Part shown: one piece after another, positions 24,977 to 42,207 of the stretch | Layout of the letters: each line of letters starts with the position of its first letter | How positions within the stretch are numbered: position 1 is the first letter of the stretch | Source of the DNA: Strigamia acuminata | Lineage: Eukaryota; Arthropoda; Chilopoda; Geophilomorpha; Linotaeniidae | DNA length: 64,000 nt | Assembly (NCBI GenBank): GCA_949358305.1 | Contig: OX442314.1 | Coordinates: forward strand, 14,811,060-14,875,059 | Direction: 5' to 3' | Position numbers and translations under genes: made by a program | Notes under the pieces: model-generated | The model's input: the letters and a program-made list of their open reading frames with translations, nothing else | What the model was told of the DNA's origin: nothing | Databases searched by the model: none

Positions 24977-27900
24977 GCGCCTATAAGTTTCTTCATTTCC
25001 CTCATAAATTTCAAACGTGCCCATTAGGTCAGGTCGACTTGGTTAATCAATTATTAATGAGCTAAATACAGAGGGGGAAATGTAATCGAATATGGGACGC
25101 CACCGACATCACAACACGCGCCGGCTTGCGGAACCGCCCCCGTGGCACTGTATCCAGCAGACAAATTAAATTGCCTCCATTTGTAACGGCCGAACGCCAT
25201 CCAAGCCCGCCTTTCTACCCTAACCCTATCCGGGGATGGTGTGCATTGTGAATAGAGGGAAGTTTAATAATTGGACGTGCAGGGCACGTGGTGAAATCGC
25301 AGATGGACGCGCACACTCCCCCTTCATCCCTTCTGTGTGCTCATCCATGGTCCCTTGAGCACGCCATGTTAATCCAACCATGTCATAGTTACTCGTAAGC
25401 AACAGTTGAGCATATCGCATTGTCTATGTACTACTGTATTGCCCGCACACACGAGTACAACATGTATTTTTTGCATTAAACATCTCTTTTTTAAAAAATT
25501 ATTAAAAAAATCTAAAACGATGTAAACAGATAAGGTCAGAAGCCGAGGGGATTACCATTTTTAAGTAAATTACAAGGTGATACGTTCTCATTAAAGCAGA
25601 ATTCACACGCAACCGTTTTTTAATAAAGCCAGAGCAAACAAAAATTGACAATAACGAAACAAATGTTGATTCAGTTCTCTGCAAATGGCGCCATGTTGCG
25701 GATATGAAATGTGGTGTTAAGTGTAAGCCACTTTCGCTCCGAGATATTTTAATATCTAACTTATATATATTTTTAAAAATAAAATAGTTAATTGCATCGT
25801 ATAGCGGCGGGGAAAATACCGAAGTGTGCCATTTGAATATACAGTAGTGTTTCAATCACATTTTGACCATTTAGCTTCGTTTTTAAAAATCTTTTTCCTC
25901 GCTATAAATACTTTTCATGATGGTGGTTTGGTGAGTGCTCTCCAAACTGCGTAATATTGGAAATGAAATATTCTTCTCTACAGTATATGTATGTTGAAAT
26001 TGATGGCGACTCGAGATTTCTATCACTCGAGAAGTCCTTCTGACGTTATGACTGATCTCTCGTCCATATTGCATGACTCTTCACTTCGCAGCAAGAAAAT
26101 GAGTGGGAAAAGTGGGGGCCTGAGCTTCATGAAATATTCATCCACTTCTTCTGAATTGCGGGGGTGTGTAGTCATTTATCCCGCTGTCGTTTTCCCACAT
26201 TCAAATCAGGCCAAATTACACGCAAATACTAATTCGCTCGCACTAAAAACGTCCACAAATATTGCACAACAGCAACACAAACCGTGATCAAAGAAAAGAA
26301 AAATCAGGCTGTTTAATTTTCAATCCTTTTATTAGACTTTCACGGGGAGAAAAAATAAAGAATCCGAGTTAAGTAAATTATGTCTGTTCATTTTACTTTA
26401 ATCTTCTTAAACTTGGTGTCGGTCAGCACGGGGTGTGTGAAAACTGAGTGGGTGATGAGATGAAGAACAGCTACAAATCGGCTTCGACGAATCACGTGTG
26501 AAAGAAACGAAAACGAAGCCATATAAAAAGCAATCTCGACAGATTTTCGAATGTAGCAGTCGCCCGACTATCGACGACAAGAAGCTCACCTTCCCCTCAA
26601 AGCTGATTATGGCACGGAATGGGCTTCAGCATTCAACTTAAAACCGTCCCATGCACACTTAATAACAAGTAAATATAAAAAAGCCAAGTTTTTGGAAAAA
26701 GGCTTTTATATTGGTGCGCTACTACAGATTGTTTCGTGATTGCCGTGACCGTGCCAAAAGACGTTTGAAAACAGAACTTTTTCCTAACAATATTAAAAAA
26801 CAAAATATATGGGCAGATCAGAATTTTTATTTTAACCAGGTTTAGCCTGGTTTCAGAATTTAACGAATCCTTTTTCATACCAAAACAATCAAAAAAGGTA
26901 TCGAGGCGAACATTTCGGCCTCCATTATAGTATATAGCCTCCGCCATGTGGCGCTAGCAACACCGGAAGTTGAAATAAACAAACAAACACACACACTAAC
27001 ATGTCAAGTTAAATAAAAGCCTTTAAAAACAAACTCGAAGCATAGCCAAATAATTGAGGCAAAACATTTGAATGTATTATTTTTCATGACCTATTTTGTG
27101 TATTTCTAGATTGACACATTGGATCTTTCTACTAGAATTGACTGCATGAGCTACAAAACGTAGCCAGAGGTCAAGAGGAAGGCCTCAGAGCGCCGCACTG
27201 CGGCGGACCGCAGAAATGAACTGCATGCGACTGCACACATCAACCACAATGGGAACAGTGTAGGTTACGTTGACCATTCTCTCACACGACACGAAATGAA
27301 ATGATTTTTTAAACGTGCGAAATATTTGTCCATCGAGGCGAGTCGGTTGCTAAGAGCAATCTAGTGGCCGCTTGACCACGTGGGTGGGTTATTTAGTCGT
27401 GAGGCAGGGAGGGGTCGGGTCAGCAGGGGGAAGGTCACCCCGCGTCACTTTAGGCGGGACCCCCCGAAGTTCGTGTCAACCACAGATGAAACTTGAGCCC
27501 ACACCTGGCCGGCGTCTCGTGCGAGTTTGTGCACCGGGTGTGGATGGCAGTTGCGAGAAAATAAGGGAAAGGTGACTCGGTCATCCGTGCTCAAATCTCA
27601 TGGTCATTTTGGCCGCCCCTTTAATTATCCGCACAATGAACGTCTTTTCATTTGCATACGAGGGTGGGTGCATGGTTGACGCCGATACGATTGAAGCCCT
27701 CGCGATCCATCACGCGAGCGAACGCCATTTGTTAGCGGCCTGGTTATCGGTGCTGCGCCCACTTATCGCCCGCGCCCAGGTCGGGCCCGGAGAGGAGAAC
27801 GCAGGCAAACGGAAGGGGAGGGAGTACACCAAGTGCAACGCGGGATTACATCGTCACATTCACGCTCTCTCTCTCTCTGCCCTTCTCTAAATTTCGATTA

Positions 27901-28781
27901 ATAACAAACTAACTTGGCAATTTTAAGCTCGCACTTTCTGCATTCAATTTTCATATTAAAAATTAATTAGCAGCAAACTAAGTTAAAAATATTAACACCT
28001 TTTTAAAGTATAAATCTGAGGTGTTGATCCGCATTTAATCTCCTCTTAAGATCTTACGGTTTTGACCCTGTTCGCAACTCTTCAATTTGCATGTTTAATA
28101 AGACGGGCTTTGCTTGCCGCCTGACCTGGTGCCATGCGCCTTGTCCTCGGCGTTAGAGCCGTGACTTATCACTTCCTTCCCGTTCCCTAAGAAGCTTTTC
28201 GAGTCTCTTTTTCCTGCTGGACGTCGTAAACTTGTGAGCATGCACATCTCCTTCCTTTCTTTCTCCAAATTCTCTAATTCCAATGTAGGAAACCCCCTTT
28301 TCCCAAACAGGGCTATCTATTCATGACGTCATAATCATTTGCTCTTTTAATCCGTTAAGCCGACTCAGTCCAGGCACTAGGGTATAGGGAGAAAGAGGGA
28401 AGTTTGATGATGGAATAGAGAGAGAGAGGAGGCTGCACCAGATTTATATTTTCTCCCGCGCTCCTCTGATTCATCCCACAGATAAAATTTTAATGGAGTT
28501 TAAATAGTAAATACTCATACTCGCGCTACTCTACTCACATTTCAATCACCTAAATTAAAGCAACAAATATTCGTTCTCGTTTCATAAGTGGATATACACA
28601 AACCTATTAATTAACGCTGATTAATGGGACTTGAGGTGCAGTGAGTAGCGTCACGCACTACATATCCTTAGCGGAAAAGAATTGCTAACTTAATTAAAAT
28701 GCAACCTAGTACTTGCACAATTTATTCGATCGTCGTCGAGGCAACAAAATGTAGCTTTTCAATCGTGCTATCATATATATC

Positions 28782-28804
28782 GAGAGAGAGAGAGAGAGAG
28801 AGAG
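28782..28804. repeat. GA dinucleotide microsatellite upstream of Otx gene A
   Basis: A 23-base perfect AG repeat, about 480 bp before the Otx A start codon. Confidence 0.85.
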
Positions 28805-29167
28805 TGGGAAAAAGGGGGAAATAGAATCCCCTCAAAACAAACAAGAGTGTCGTCAAACGATGTGCACGAGGTCAGCACGCCATTATCCGTGGCAGTGGGA
28901 GGAAATGTTTGCGAGTTGGCAGACAAGTGAACAGACACACAAACCAAGTCCAGTGCGAATCTCATCCTGCGACTAGTTCGCGCGTGACTCGGGTCGCTCA
29001 CACCTGGCCCCAGTGACATTATATCATGTGACACTGTTCTGTGCACGCACATCATAAACGGGCTCCGCTCACGTTGCAGCCACGCACGATTTCGATCGAT
29101 TCCAATGAATCAATCGCATTGCCAGTATCAATTACAATATTTTCCCCTTTCTCTCCTTTTACCCCAG

Positions 29168-29261
29168 TTCGCGTCCTTTTGCTGACGAAGTGCCACCAGT
29201 TACGCTGGCGTTCCCGCCGAGTGCGGCTTTTGGGCCGACGTGCCAATCGGCGAGCCCAAGC
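29168..29261 (+). other. 5' UTR part of Otx A exon (acceptor at 29166-29167)
   Basis: A strong pyrimidine tract (about 29141-29160) ends in CCCCAG at 29167. The exon then runs 94 bp to the start codon, so an upstream exon is expected. The stretch has no in-frame stop (31 open codons), so an N-terminal extension cannot be excluded. Confidence 0.6.
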
Positions 29262-33145
<3,884 letters not shown>

Positions 33146-33660
33146 AAAGATGACTCACCAAATTCCTCGTGACACATTTAGACGAAATATGGTTCCTATC
33201 TAGTAATATCATAGTGCTAAGAAATATTCAAAGGACAGACAAAGAAACGTTTGGGAAAGTGTGGAAAAAAGGGGGAAAATGCATTTGATCTCGCATTTGT
33301 TTGATCGATTTGAATCGAGAGTTTTTATTATTTGACCAGTATATGTTTATAAGTGGATTGGATCAAAGCCGAAGATTGTACAGTTACTAACTACAAGCAT
33401 ATCAGAAGTTTTCTGTTTGCCCGTAATTACTTGATCAGATCTTATATCCAAAATTCAAGACAATGTATAAATCCTTTTTATTTTTTGTCTTTTTGTTTTG
33501 TTTGATTAATATTTTATTTTATTAACTACATTTTATTATTGTAATTTTTTGGCTCAATTTTTTTATGTTTTCATTTTTAAGAATCCTAAAATGCTCCTCA
33601 GGTTTTATTTTATTTTTAATGTGTACATTTTTATGTGGAAATTAATAAAATGACTAAAAA
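33146..33660 (+). other. Otx A 3' UTR with poly(A) signal at 33644-33649
   Basis: AATAAA lies 499 bp after the stop codon, after a T-rich stretch. No open frame of interest occurs. The end is placed by this hexamer only. Confidence 0.5.
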
Positions 33661-35310
33661 ATAGAGGCAAAGAAAATCAAATGTGCCATTTCATATATTG
33701 ACCCAATTTTAAACAAGTGTAAATATTTCAAGGGCCAAGTCCTCATTCCTTTTTAATCATGTACAGAACCGTGTATAATGAAAACTAATTTTGTGACAGG
33801 GTATAATAATAGTAATAATGCTAACAAACATAATTAATACTAATGATACTAATTAATGTAATGTTTGGTAGTTTGATTTCATTTTTGTTTGTAGTAATTG
33901 ATACATGTCTGCCATTTTACAGTATCTGTCAATTTTATGTGGTGTGTTTCACGCTATAGACCAGCGACTGTGCAGAAAGGAAAAAAAATAAATATTTCAA
34001 AATAAAAAACAGACAGACTAAAATTTTTTTTAAAAATGTGTCTTAAATGAGAAATATTGACCACGAATGCGCAGAGCGCCGTATTTTCGTTTTGCTCGTG
34101 TCGCTTATTTGTCCATTTTTAGATTAAAGTACGTACATTAGTTTACTTAAAGTCTTAATAAGATTTCTCGTTAATTAATCATTTATTTAATTAATGTCCT
34201 CAACACTTTTTGCAAATAGATAAGCTCCAATAAAAATTGACGTACCTTTTTTAACTCCACTTCTTCCCATCGTTAGTCCTAATTTCGAATTCCCCCATCT
34301 ACTGTTTAAAAATATGGCTTCCTGTTGCATGAGATCGATACGACGCCTTTTGGCACGCTATTGAAATAATGAAGCAAAACCACGACCCAGGATTGGTTAT
34401 AGCGTTATAAAATAAATAAATAAATAAATAAAAAACTTGATTTAAAATATTGGCATTTAATTTTCAATATTTCAATACTTATTTACAAATAATTACATCA
34501 TCTATTTGCTATGTTGTAATGTTAAATTGAATTTTTTTTCCAACTGTAGATTTCATAAATAGAATAAGCACATTCAATACTGGTTAGAATCATATTTTGT
34601 AAAATAAATATTTCATAAATACCAATATGAAATAATTTGCTTACAACGATTGAAACCAACACATTTGAATATTCCTATTAGTAACACAATTATTTAAATG
34701 AGCCAAATTAATAATTCAATTGTTTTATGCATAAGGCAATTACAAAAAATGCAATTCCCATTTCTTATAAAAAATTTAATTTCTGCAATTACGTGAGGTC
34801 ACTTGTTGATCATAAAAAAAAATTATAAAAATTAAAATAAGTTGGTATTCAAATGGTAACAAAATCTGGTTCAATTGTCACTGCCAAAGCCTTAATCATT
34901 CAGGTAGATTCATATCTGACTAGTCATTCCATTCTTAGCAAACACAATATTTTCCATGATACTTATAATCAAAGTATACGTCAAAGAAAATTGAAACAAC
35001 TCCATTCTACAGTTTTTTCTATAAACACAGCAAGACAATCACAATATTTCTGTGATCAAAACTTGATTAGAAAAAAGGAATAATTAAAAACAAATAGTAA
35101 TAATAATAATAATGAAATTAAAAGTTACATTTCCGTTTTTAATAATAGAAATAAAGCATAAAAAGTAGATCACAGTTTATATTCACATTAAATATTAATA
35201 AAATTAAATTTAAAAAAAAACAAAAATTAAATAAAATTGAAAAAAATTAAAAATCACAAAAAAGAAAAATAAACAAAAATTAAATATTTTAACTGTTTTG
35301 CCAAAATTAA
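33661..35310. other. Spacer between the convergent Otx genes
   Basis: AT-rich. It holds the 3' UTR of Otx B on the minus strand for an unknown length, and a TAAA microsatellite near 34407-34432. No gene is seen. Confidence 0.5.
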
Positions 35311-36551
35311 TTAATGATCGTATCGAGATGGAAATTTCCATGAACTCTTATCACCGTAATCGTGACAATCAGACAAAGTGGGTGTTGATCTAGGGGTTAA
35401 CACCTGAGCACTCGTAGGCGCCATATGTGGGTGATGTGGAAGCGGGGATGAGCTCATTTGAGAATGAGCGTTGAATTGACTCATGTGCTGCGATTGAAGA
35501 TATTCCATGTTAGAATAGTAGGAGTAATTTTGCGAATAACAATTCGCTGACGGTGGTGCTTGTGGGTTGCTCATTGGATACAAACTCCGAGTGTCTAAAC
35601 AGTTGCTTCCAGGCATGTAATCAGTAACCGGCGCCCATAAAGCACCGAATGCCGCTTGCGGGGCCGTATTCAGAGGAGATGGACGAAAAGAATCGTTGCT
35701 TGGGGACGGAGTTGAAACAGAAGGCTGCGGTTGGGTGATGGAAATCGTTTGTGGGCTTGTAGAAGAACGCTTTACACTTTTCTTAATTCCCTTTGAATTA
35801 CCGTTGGTTTGTGATTGCTGAGTATCTTGTTGAGTTCGATGTTTCTCCAATTGTCTTGCTTTAGCGCGCCTGTTTTTAAACCATACCTAAATAATACCAG
35901 TAAATACAAATATGTATATATATAATACTGTTTTAAAAAATAAAAAATAAAGCAATTTTATCTGTCGTTTTACCTGAACTCTAGATTCGCTAAGGTTAAT
36001 TTTAAGAGCAAGCTCCTCCCTCATAAACACGTCAGGATATCTTGTTTTTCGAAAAATCTCCTCTAACATGTCCAACTGCGCACGTGTAAACGTAGTCCGT
36101 TCGCGACGTTGTTTACGCGCATTGGTAGATGCTAAAGAAAACAAATAAAATAAATAAAACATGCTTCATCAGAATTTCTTAAAGTATAAATATTTTACAT
36201 TGATTTTTAAGTAAAATAGTTTCTTAATTGCCAGAATTTTGGAATTTTTCATACGAACACGCAAAATGATCACAAAACTGAGCAAAAATGTATTTAAAAA
36301 TAGTTTTTTTTTAAATTAAAAAAAAAAAATTAATTTCAAACATTTGTTTACCAATTATAGTAAAAGTTACTTTTAATCGGTTTATCCACAGCTCAAAATT
36401 TTCTTTACGACGAATTAGCCGAACATAAAATAAACTTACGAGGATAAGTTCCCATATTAGGATGATGATGTGGAAGTAAATCAACTCCAGGTCCACCAAT
36501 AGTTGTGTAACCATTCATTGAGTAATGTTGTGGCTTCACATAGGATGCCAT
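35311..36551 (-). CDS. Otx: Otx/orthodenticle homeodomain transcription factor, gene B (diverged paralogue)
   Basis: Three coding exons on minus: 36551-36440, 36131-35974 and 35886-35311, giving 281 residues. The N-terminus [15 protein letters not shown] with [19 protein letters not shown] is an altered Otx start. The homeodomain is at 45-104 with Lys50 retained and about ten differences from gene A (positions 15, 18, 19, 21, 28, 34, 41, 56, 59 and 60), including Pro41 to Ser and Cys56 to Ala. The poly-Gln of gene A is replaced by a basic QLEKHR run and scattered Gln. The middle has ALWAPV (the IWSPAS counterpart), a Tyr-rich stretch and Ser/Pro-rich DNA. The Otx tail ends [19 protein letters not shown], lacking the FQVL terminus. 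Intron positions and phases equal those of gene A, but the introns are only 308 and 87 bp. It is convergent with gene A, so an inverted duplication is likely. Its function may be partly separate. Confidence 0.95.
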
Positions 36552-36611
36552 GTCATCTGCCTGCCGCACGTGCGGTTGATACGGGTGGTGGTACGCCAGT
36601 GTATTTGAAAT
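36552..36611 (-). other. 5' UTR part of Otx B exon 1
   Basis: A pyrimidine-rich stretch followed by ACAAG ends near 36612 on the minus strand and could be the acceptor of an upstream 5' exon. The frame is open through this segment, so a longer N-terminus would arise if the upstream exon supplied a start. The ATG at 36551 fits the Otx family best. Confidence 0.4.
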
Positions 36612-39600
36612 CTTGTTAAATAAAAAAAAAGTATGTAAACAATTAAGCATAATTTCAAAACCATAATTCCAACAAATTACATTCTAACTAAATCTCAAGT
36701 TTAAGCTTACGTTATATCACACTCGATCCTTAAAAATCTTATAATAGTCTTAACACATCTGGATCATGTGGCAACAAGATGCTGAAGCGAAGTAATGTAG
36801 AGCACCAAGGGAAATTGACCTTTGACTCACCAGTTTAAAAGGGTGTCGAGGTTATACCAAGAAAAGTGAGGGGAGAAGAAAATCAGCAAGTATGGGTAAT
36901 GCAATTAAGGTGTGACAATTTCCTAGAGAAAGTGCAGTACAGATGTGGTTCCCAGTAGAAAACAAAAGTGGGTCTTTTGATTATAAAACAAAGAAAACTG
37001 TGACACCATTTTTAGCCACCTGTTTCTTGTTTTTGTGCTTTTCTTTATTCGCGTTTCGGCCCTATAGACATGTGTGCTTTCAACACTTGTTAGTTTTCAA
37101 GGTAAATATAGAAATCCGTGCAAAGGGAGATACAGTTGCAACATTAATTGGACGTTGAGGCTAGAAAGCGTCGATTTGTTCACGTCCAATGAATTCCTAC
37201 GCCCACCAATTAACACTGGATCAATCAGATTGCACGAGTGCCAAATTGACGCACGTTTGTGCGAACAAAATAAATATATTCACTGGAAATAAAGATTAAA
37301 AATTGAAAGATGCCAATAGCAACATCTTGCCAAGCTGTCATCACAGTTTCACAAGCATTTAAAATGCTATTTTTTCTAAAACGTCCCTTTGCAGTTATCC
37401 ACATCTGCGACATAAATTTTTTCTCAAAAGTTCCCAACTACAAAAGAAGTGACAATATAAAAAGCTCACATTTCAAACGGTTAATCCCTCAAACGCTAAT
37501 CTCCTTGCACTGACCACTAGTGACGTCACGTTGGCTATCGGTGAGTGAAGAAGAATCCCCAGCCTTTTACAAAGTACAAACTAGGTATGCACACCTGGAC
37601 TGGAGGGGTGAACTAAGAATTTGCGGAATTCACCCATTCTCTACTACTAACTTTTGTGTAACGCGAATATCAAAATAAACCACCTACTTAAAAAGTGATT
37701 TACGACGCTTAAGGTAGAAATAATTCACTGTAAATTTCTTTTTACACACATTTTAATTAGTAAACTCTGCAAACAAGTGCAATATTTTTCAATCTTGGTT
37801 TAAACATGTCTCATTACGGTGACTATATTTTATGTTTCAACCGTGACATTTTTTTATGGCTGAAATGTGACATTTTTTGGAATGTGTATATTCATAAACC
37901 TTGAGAATTATGTTTTCACTGAACACTGCGAAATAAAAATTAAAAATATATATTTATTTTTTATTTTAATTTTCTGGGGGTTTGTTTATTTTTATAACCC
38001 GATAAAAATGGCAGTGAAACCGAATCATCATTTAATATGACGGACATTTTTGGCTCCACCTTGACTCCGACTCAAAACCCCGCCTCCACCAATGAAAAAT
38101 ATCCAACTTCCTGCCCCCTTATGACACGCCCTCTGTGTGCCACGTTTGGCATGAGCTGGTGAAGACTTTGCTCCCAGTCAATGGAATGTAATTTTCTAAC
38201 CATAAACAGCCATCAACGAAAAGTATACAGTAACATCTTTCATATTTCTTAATTTGAGTAATTATATGAATTATTTAGGATAAAATTCCACAATTTTTTT
38301 TTTTGGAAAAAAAAGTGATTCTCACTAATTATCCGCTTATTTATTATCCTTTAACATTTAATAAAAATATTACAACTTCCCTCAAATTAAGTCTTTACGA
38401 GTGTCAAAGCAATTAAAATTGTACACATGATGTTTTCACAGAAATAAAAATCCAAATTAAAGGTAACAAAAAAAAATAATAAATATTAAACACGAATGAA
38501 AAGTCAACACAGCCCTCGTTCTGTTTACCGGATTAGCCGACATAATTAAAATTCAATTTCCTTCAATTTTTACAAAAAGTAAACAAAGCCAATGCTTAAT
38601 TTAATTTATGACAAATTGAACGCAAAACCCCACACTCATCGTTCGTCTCGGTCTACAGTAAAACAGCCATGTCTCCAGCCGGGTCGCCGAGCGATTCTTA
38701 TCGCACTTATGCGCACTGAACACAAACTTCCTTACTTTTCTTTCATGGAAAAACCACTTTTTAAACTTAAAAATAATTTTCTTCGTCTGTTGTGATCGGG
38801 GGTTCGTGAAAATGAGATTAAGCCGATACAGATAATGATAATCAAGTGCTGGCATCGTCAATTAAATTAATTGGATCGCACTTAATCAAATTTCAAAGGT
38901 GTGGTCAAGATCAGACGTGTTGCGGGTTTTATACCCGACGTAAAGTTGTGTATTGTTCTATTTTGTGGCTTTCATTTATAGGCGTTAGTTATAAATCAGG
39001 AGATTACCTCACATTGGCATTGGAATAATGAATATAGCATTAGAGAAAAGGGAACAGAACAATTTTCCAACTCAATCAATGGACTCGAATGAAAAGAAGA
39101 AGGGAATATTTTAATCCAGCTGCCATCTGCAGAAAAAACGAAACGGAAGCCACATTTCTTTTTTTAAAACTGAAAGAAAAACACCGGCAGGCAATAAATA
39201 ATAATAATAACGATGAATATTGTCATCTAAGTTTCCAATCATCTCACAAAGATTTTCTCAAGTTAGCCGTATAATTCGAAACAAAAAGTTTTAAACCAAT
39301 ATTCAACACATTGATTCTTTGTGCTTTTTCGTGTAAGCTCGAGACTCAAACTGCACCATCCGTGATGTTGGCTCATGGGTTCAAGCCTAAGATTGACACG
39401 ACTGTAATTCTAGGCTTGCTAAGCCTTTGTAATGGGCAGCTTACTAGTATTAGGCTCGAGCACAAGCCTTCAGACAAACAAACGGCACCCACCTTCATCA
39501 TGCACCTATTAATAACTGAAAAAGGGTATCGCAACAAAAATACTAAGCAACAAATTTTTCTAAATAGAAACAAAAAAGCGAAGGCGGTGGGTGGTCTCTT

Positions 39601-42163
39601 TATATCTTTAAAAGTGTATGTAAAAGGTTGACAAATTTTCAAAAAGAAAAATAGGCTCTTTGTCCCAGAAGAAGGGGCCGACGAATGGAGTCGCAGATGT
39701 GACCAATAGGGCTGCTGTCAACGCGTTACCCAGGGAGACCGCACGCGCACGCGCACGAAATTTGACGGGCATCTATTGAAGGAGCCGTCAGGACCACCAT
39801 TGAACCTCTTCTGGTTTCCAATGACGACCGCCAAACAGTAGAAACAGCGCATGAAAAGAGTAGGGAAAGATTTCACAAGAGTGCTGCCACTGTGCCAAGA
39901 CGCCGTCTGGACGCTTCAGCTTTCAAGAGTCGCTTTTGCTGCATTCAAAGAAATATTTTATGCCAAGAAAAGAGAAAGGAAAAAAATATATTTGAAAAAA
40001 AAATTTTACGGTCATCAACAGCAATTTATCGTGTAATTGCCATCACATTGCGTTTCTTTTGTCAAAGCCGTCTTTTTTGATGTCATTAAATTTGATAGAA
40101 GGGAAAAACCTTTGAAGAGTGCGACTATGCGGAAAATGCGTTGCAGATGTTAAAAAAAATATAAAAGATTCATGTATCACTTTTTGACTTTCATTTTTCA
40201 GGTGTTAGTGTAAGTTTGAGTTCTGTGTGCTTGTTTTTACCACTCACGATTTACCTTGATGTGGGTTTTGCAGAGACTGGTCACAATTGACGTCACGTCT
40301 CCCCTCGCCACTTATCTACACAACAATTATTTACTCGTATATCGAATTTCCCCCATTGACATTGGAAACCAGAGAGAGTCAACAAGCGTCTCTTATACGC
40401 TCTTCTCACCTTTTCCTCCAACCTCCAACGCAATCTATAACGAATTGAGCATTTAGCTAATTACCGTATTATTTTACGACACATTTTGCAATTAAATACA
40501 TTTATTCTTCGTGGTTTTAGCCAAATGGTGGCACAAACACCTGAAAACGCCAGCAATGCACTTGCAAAGAGGAGCGCTCAAAGACACGACACCGGAGTAA
40601 CCGGATCAGCTCTAGCGGGGCCCGAGTGAGGTCGGGCGGGGTTTTCACGCCGAGATCGGTTGAGAACGGGGGTTTAATGCGATGTGACAAGCCAAAAGCA
40701 GACGGAACAGATGCACGCGTCCCTTAATGGCGGATGACCCCCTGGAGATAGCAGGAGGCGGACATGGATAATTGGAGCGAAGGGACCGAGAGGCAAGTTT
40801 ATCCTAACTTAACTTTTAACAAGTTCATAATATTCAGACCTCGACTGACCTCCCCAGTGCCTGCAAGTTCGAATTTTAAAGGATTAGGCGCTGAATCTGT
40901 TTGTTTGATGATAGGGGGCAGCGAGTAGTAGGCGGAGTAACGACCTTAACCTGCAATTAGAGTGAGAATGAGTGACCTGGCTCGCGTCGAAAAATCTCTG
41001 CACCATTATTATTCGTTAAAAATTATGTGTAAATAAAATGTTTGCACAGTTAAAGAGAAACTAAAAAGCAAACTGGATTAAAAGATCCGATTGCCAGATA
41101 GGGCTAATAATTGGCTGGAAATCAGTCGGTGGTGACAATCTGAAAATCCTCATCAAATGATGGCAATTAAGGGGGTAATTTTTTCCCTTCAAAACACCAG
41201 ATTTCCTACGATAAACATTGGAAGAAAGAGAAATAACTTGACGCGCTCTTTTGCTTCTAAATTCGATCGCGTGACTCTGAGCTATGAAGAAGACATGTCA
41301 TTTTCTTCATCCATTAATTAGATAAATTCAACTTCTAATTATTTTTCTTCTTCTTGGGGTAATTTTTCTTTTATTGTCATGACTTTGCTCTCTTTCTAGA
41401 TTTTAGATTTTAGACAATTATTCTGTGTACGCGAGATCTTCTCACGGATCCAATAGCTCTCCGTCACGGTTAGAGCAGCAACGGATGCGTGTGAGCATAG
41501 GCTACAGGACATTGCGCCCGCCCGCGCCTCACGCAACTCACGGCCGGCGACCACTACACGTGCCGCCGGCCACATTTTTAGCTGTTTAATTTGATTTTCT
41601 AAAATGAAAATTATTTCCACCGTTTAACTACACGTCTTGACATATTTCTCATGATTATTAAGAAAAAAATTTTCCGCTTCAATTATTTTTAATATTTAAG
41701 TGTTTAGTAAGTAGTCTAATTAAAATCGACCATCAAGAAAAAATCTAAAATACGTACAAGTTAAATTAAGAAACGTCATAAATATTATATGCACCGTAAT
41801 AGTTTATAAGGAATCAATATTGATTCAAATCTTCTTATTCAACTCATAAAATATTAAAATGTTAAAGTTTTAATTTGCTATGAGACAAGTAATAATATCA
41901 AAAGTCTATTTAATGTCTGTAGTAAGATTAAAAAAATAAAAGAGGTAATTACTTCATACTTAACGACATCAAAGCTAGTAGAAAGAAGCCTAACAAATTA
42001 GCATAACAAATCAATATCATATCACACAAAGTGTTGACAGTTTTTAACCCACATTTTAAACTCTAGCTTTATAAAACAGAATTTTACGTCACGTTTTATT
42101 AACATTCCATTAAATCAGCAATAACAATTTATATTTTATAATATTTTTGCATAGTTAGTAACA

Positions 42164-42207
42164 ACATTTTACTCAAAAATGATTTAAGTCATTTTTGAGT
42201 AAAATGT
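42164..42207. repeat. Perfect 19-bp inverted repeat with 6-nt loop
   Basis: Arms 42164-42182 and 42189-42207 are exact reverse complements (ACATTTTACTCAAAAATGA). Flanks do not extend the pairing. It could be a small transposon relic, a cruciform site or an RNA hairpin. It is shorter than a typical microRNA precursor. Confidence 0.85.

Larger units (their letters stand above)
12501..29167 (+). promoter_or_regulatory. Long non-coding upstream flank of Otx gene A
   Basis: About 16.7 kb with no supported coding exon. Compared with 1-12 kb it is visibly richer in G+C and CpG. Several open frames up to 193 codons occur, but they lack domains, overlap in several frames and are Ser/Pro/Arg-rich, as expected from GC-rich non-coding DNA. 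Exon 1 of Otx A begins with a splice acceptor at 29167, so at least one non-coding (or short coding) upstream exon and the promoter should lie in this flank. TATA-like sites surrounded by GA-rich DNA (16614-16620 and 17185-17190) are candidates. CTCF-like and X-box-like motifs are listed under findings. The regulatory role is inferred from position only. Confidence 0.5.

Noticed and set aside
36552-36650. Earlier Met for Otx B (MLNCLH start)
   Set aside because: It lies upstream of a likely splice acceptor near 36612, and Otx proteins start near MASYVKP.
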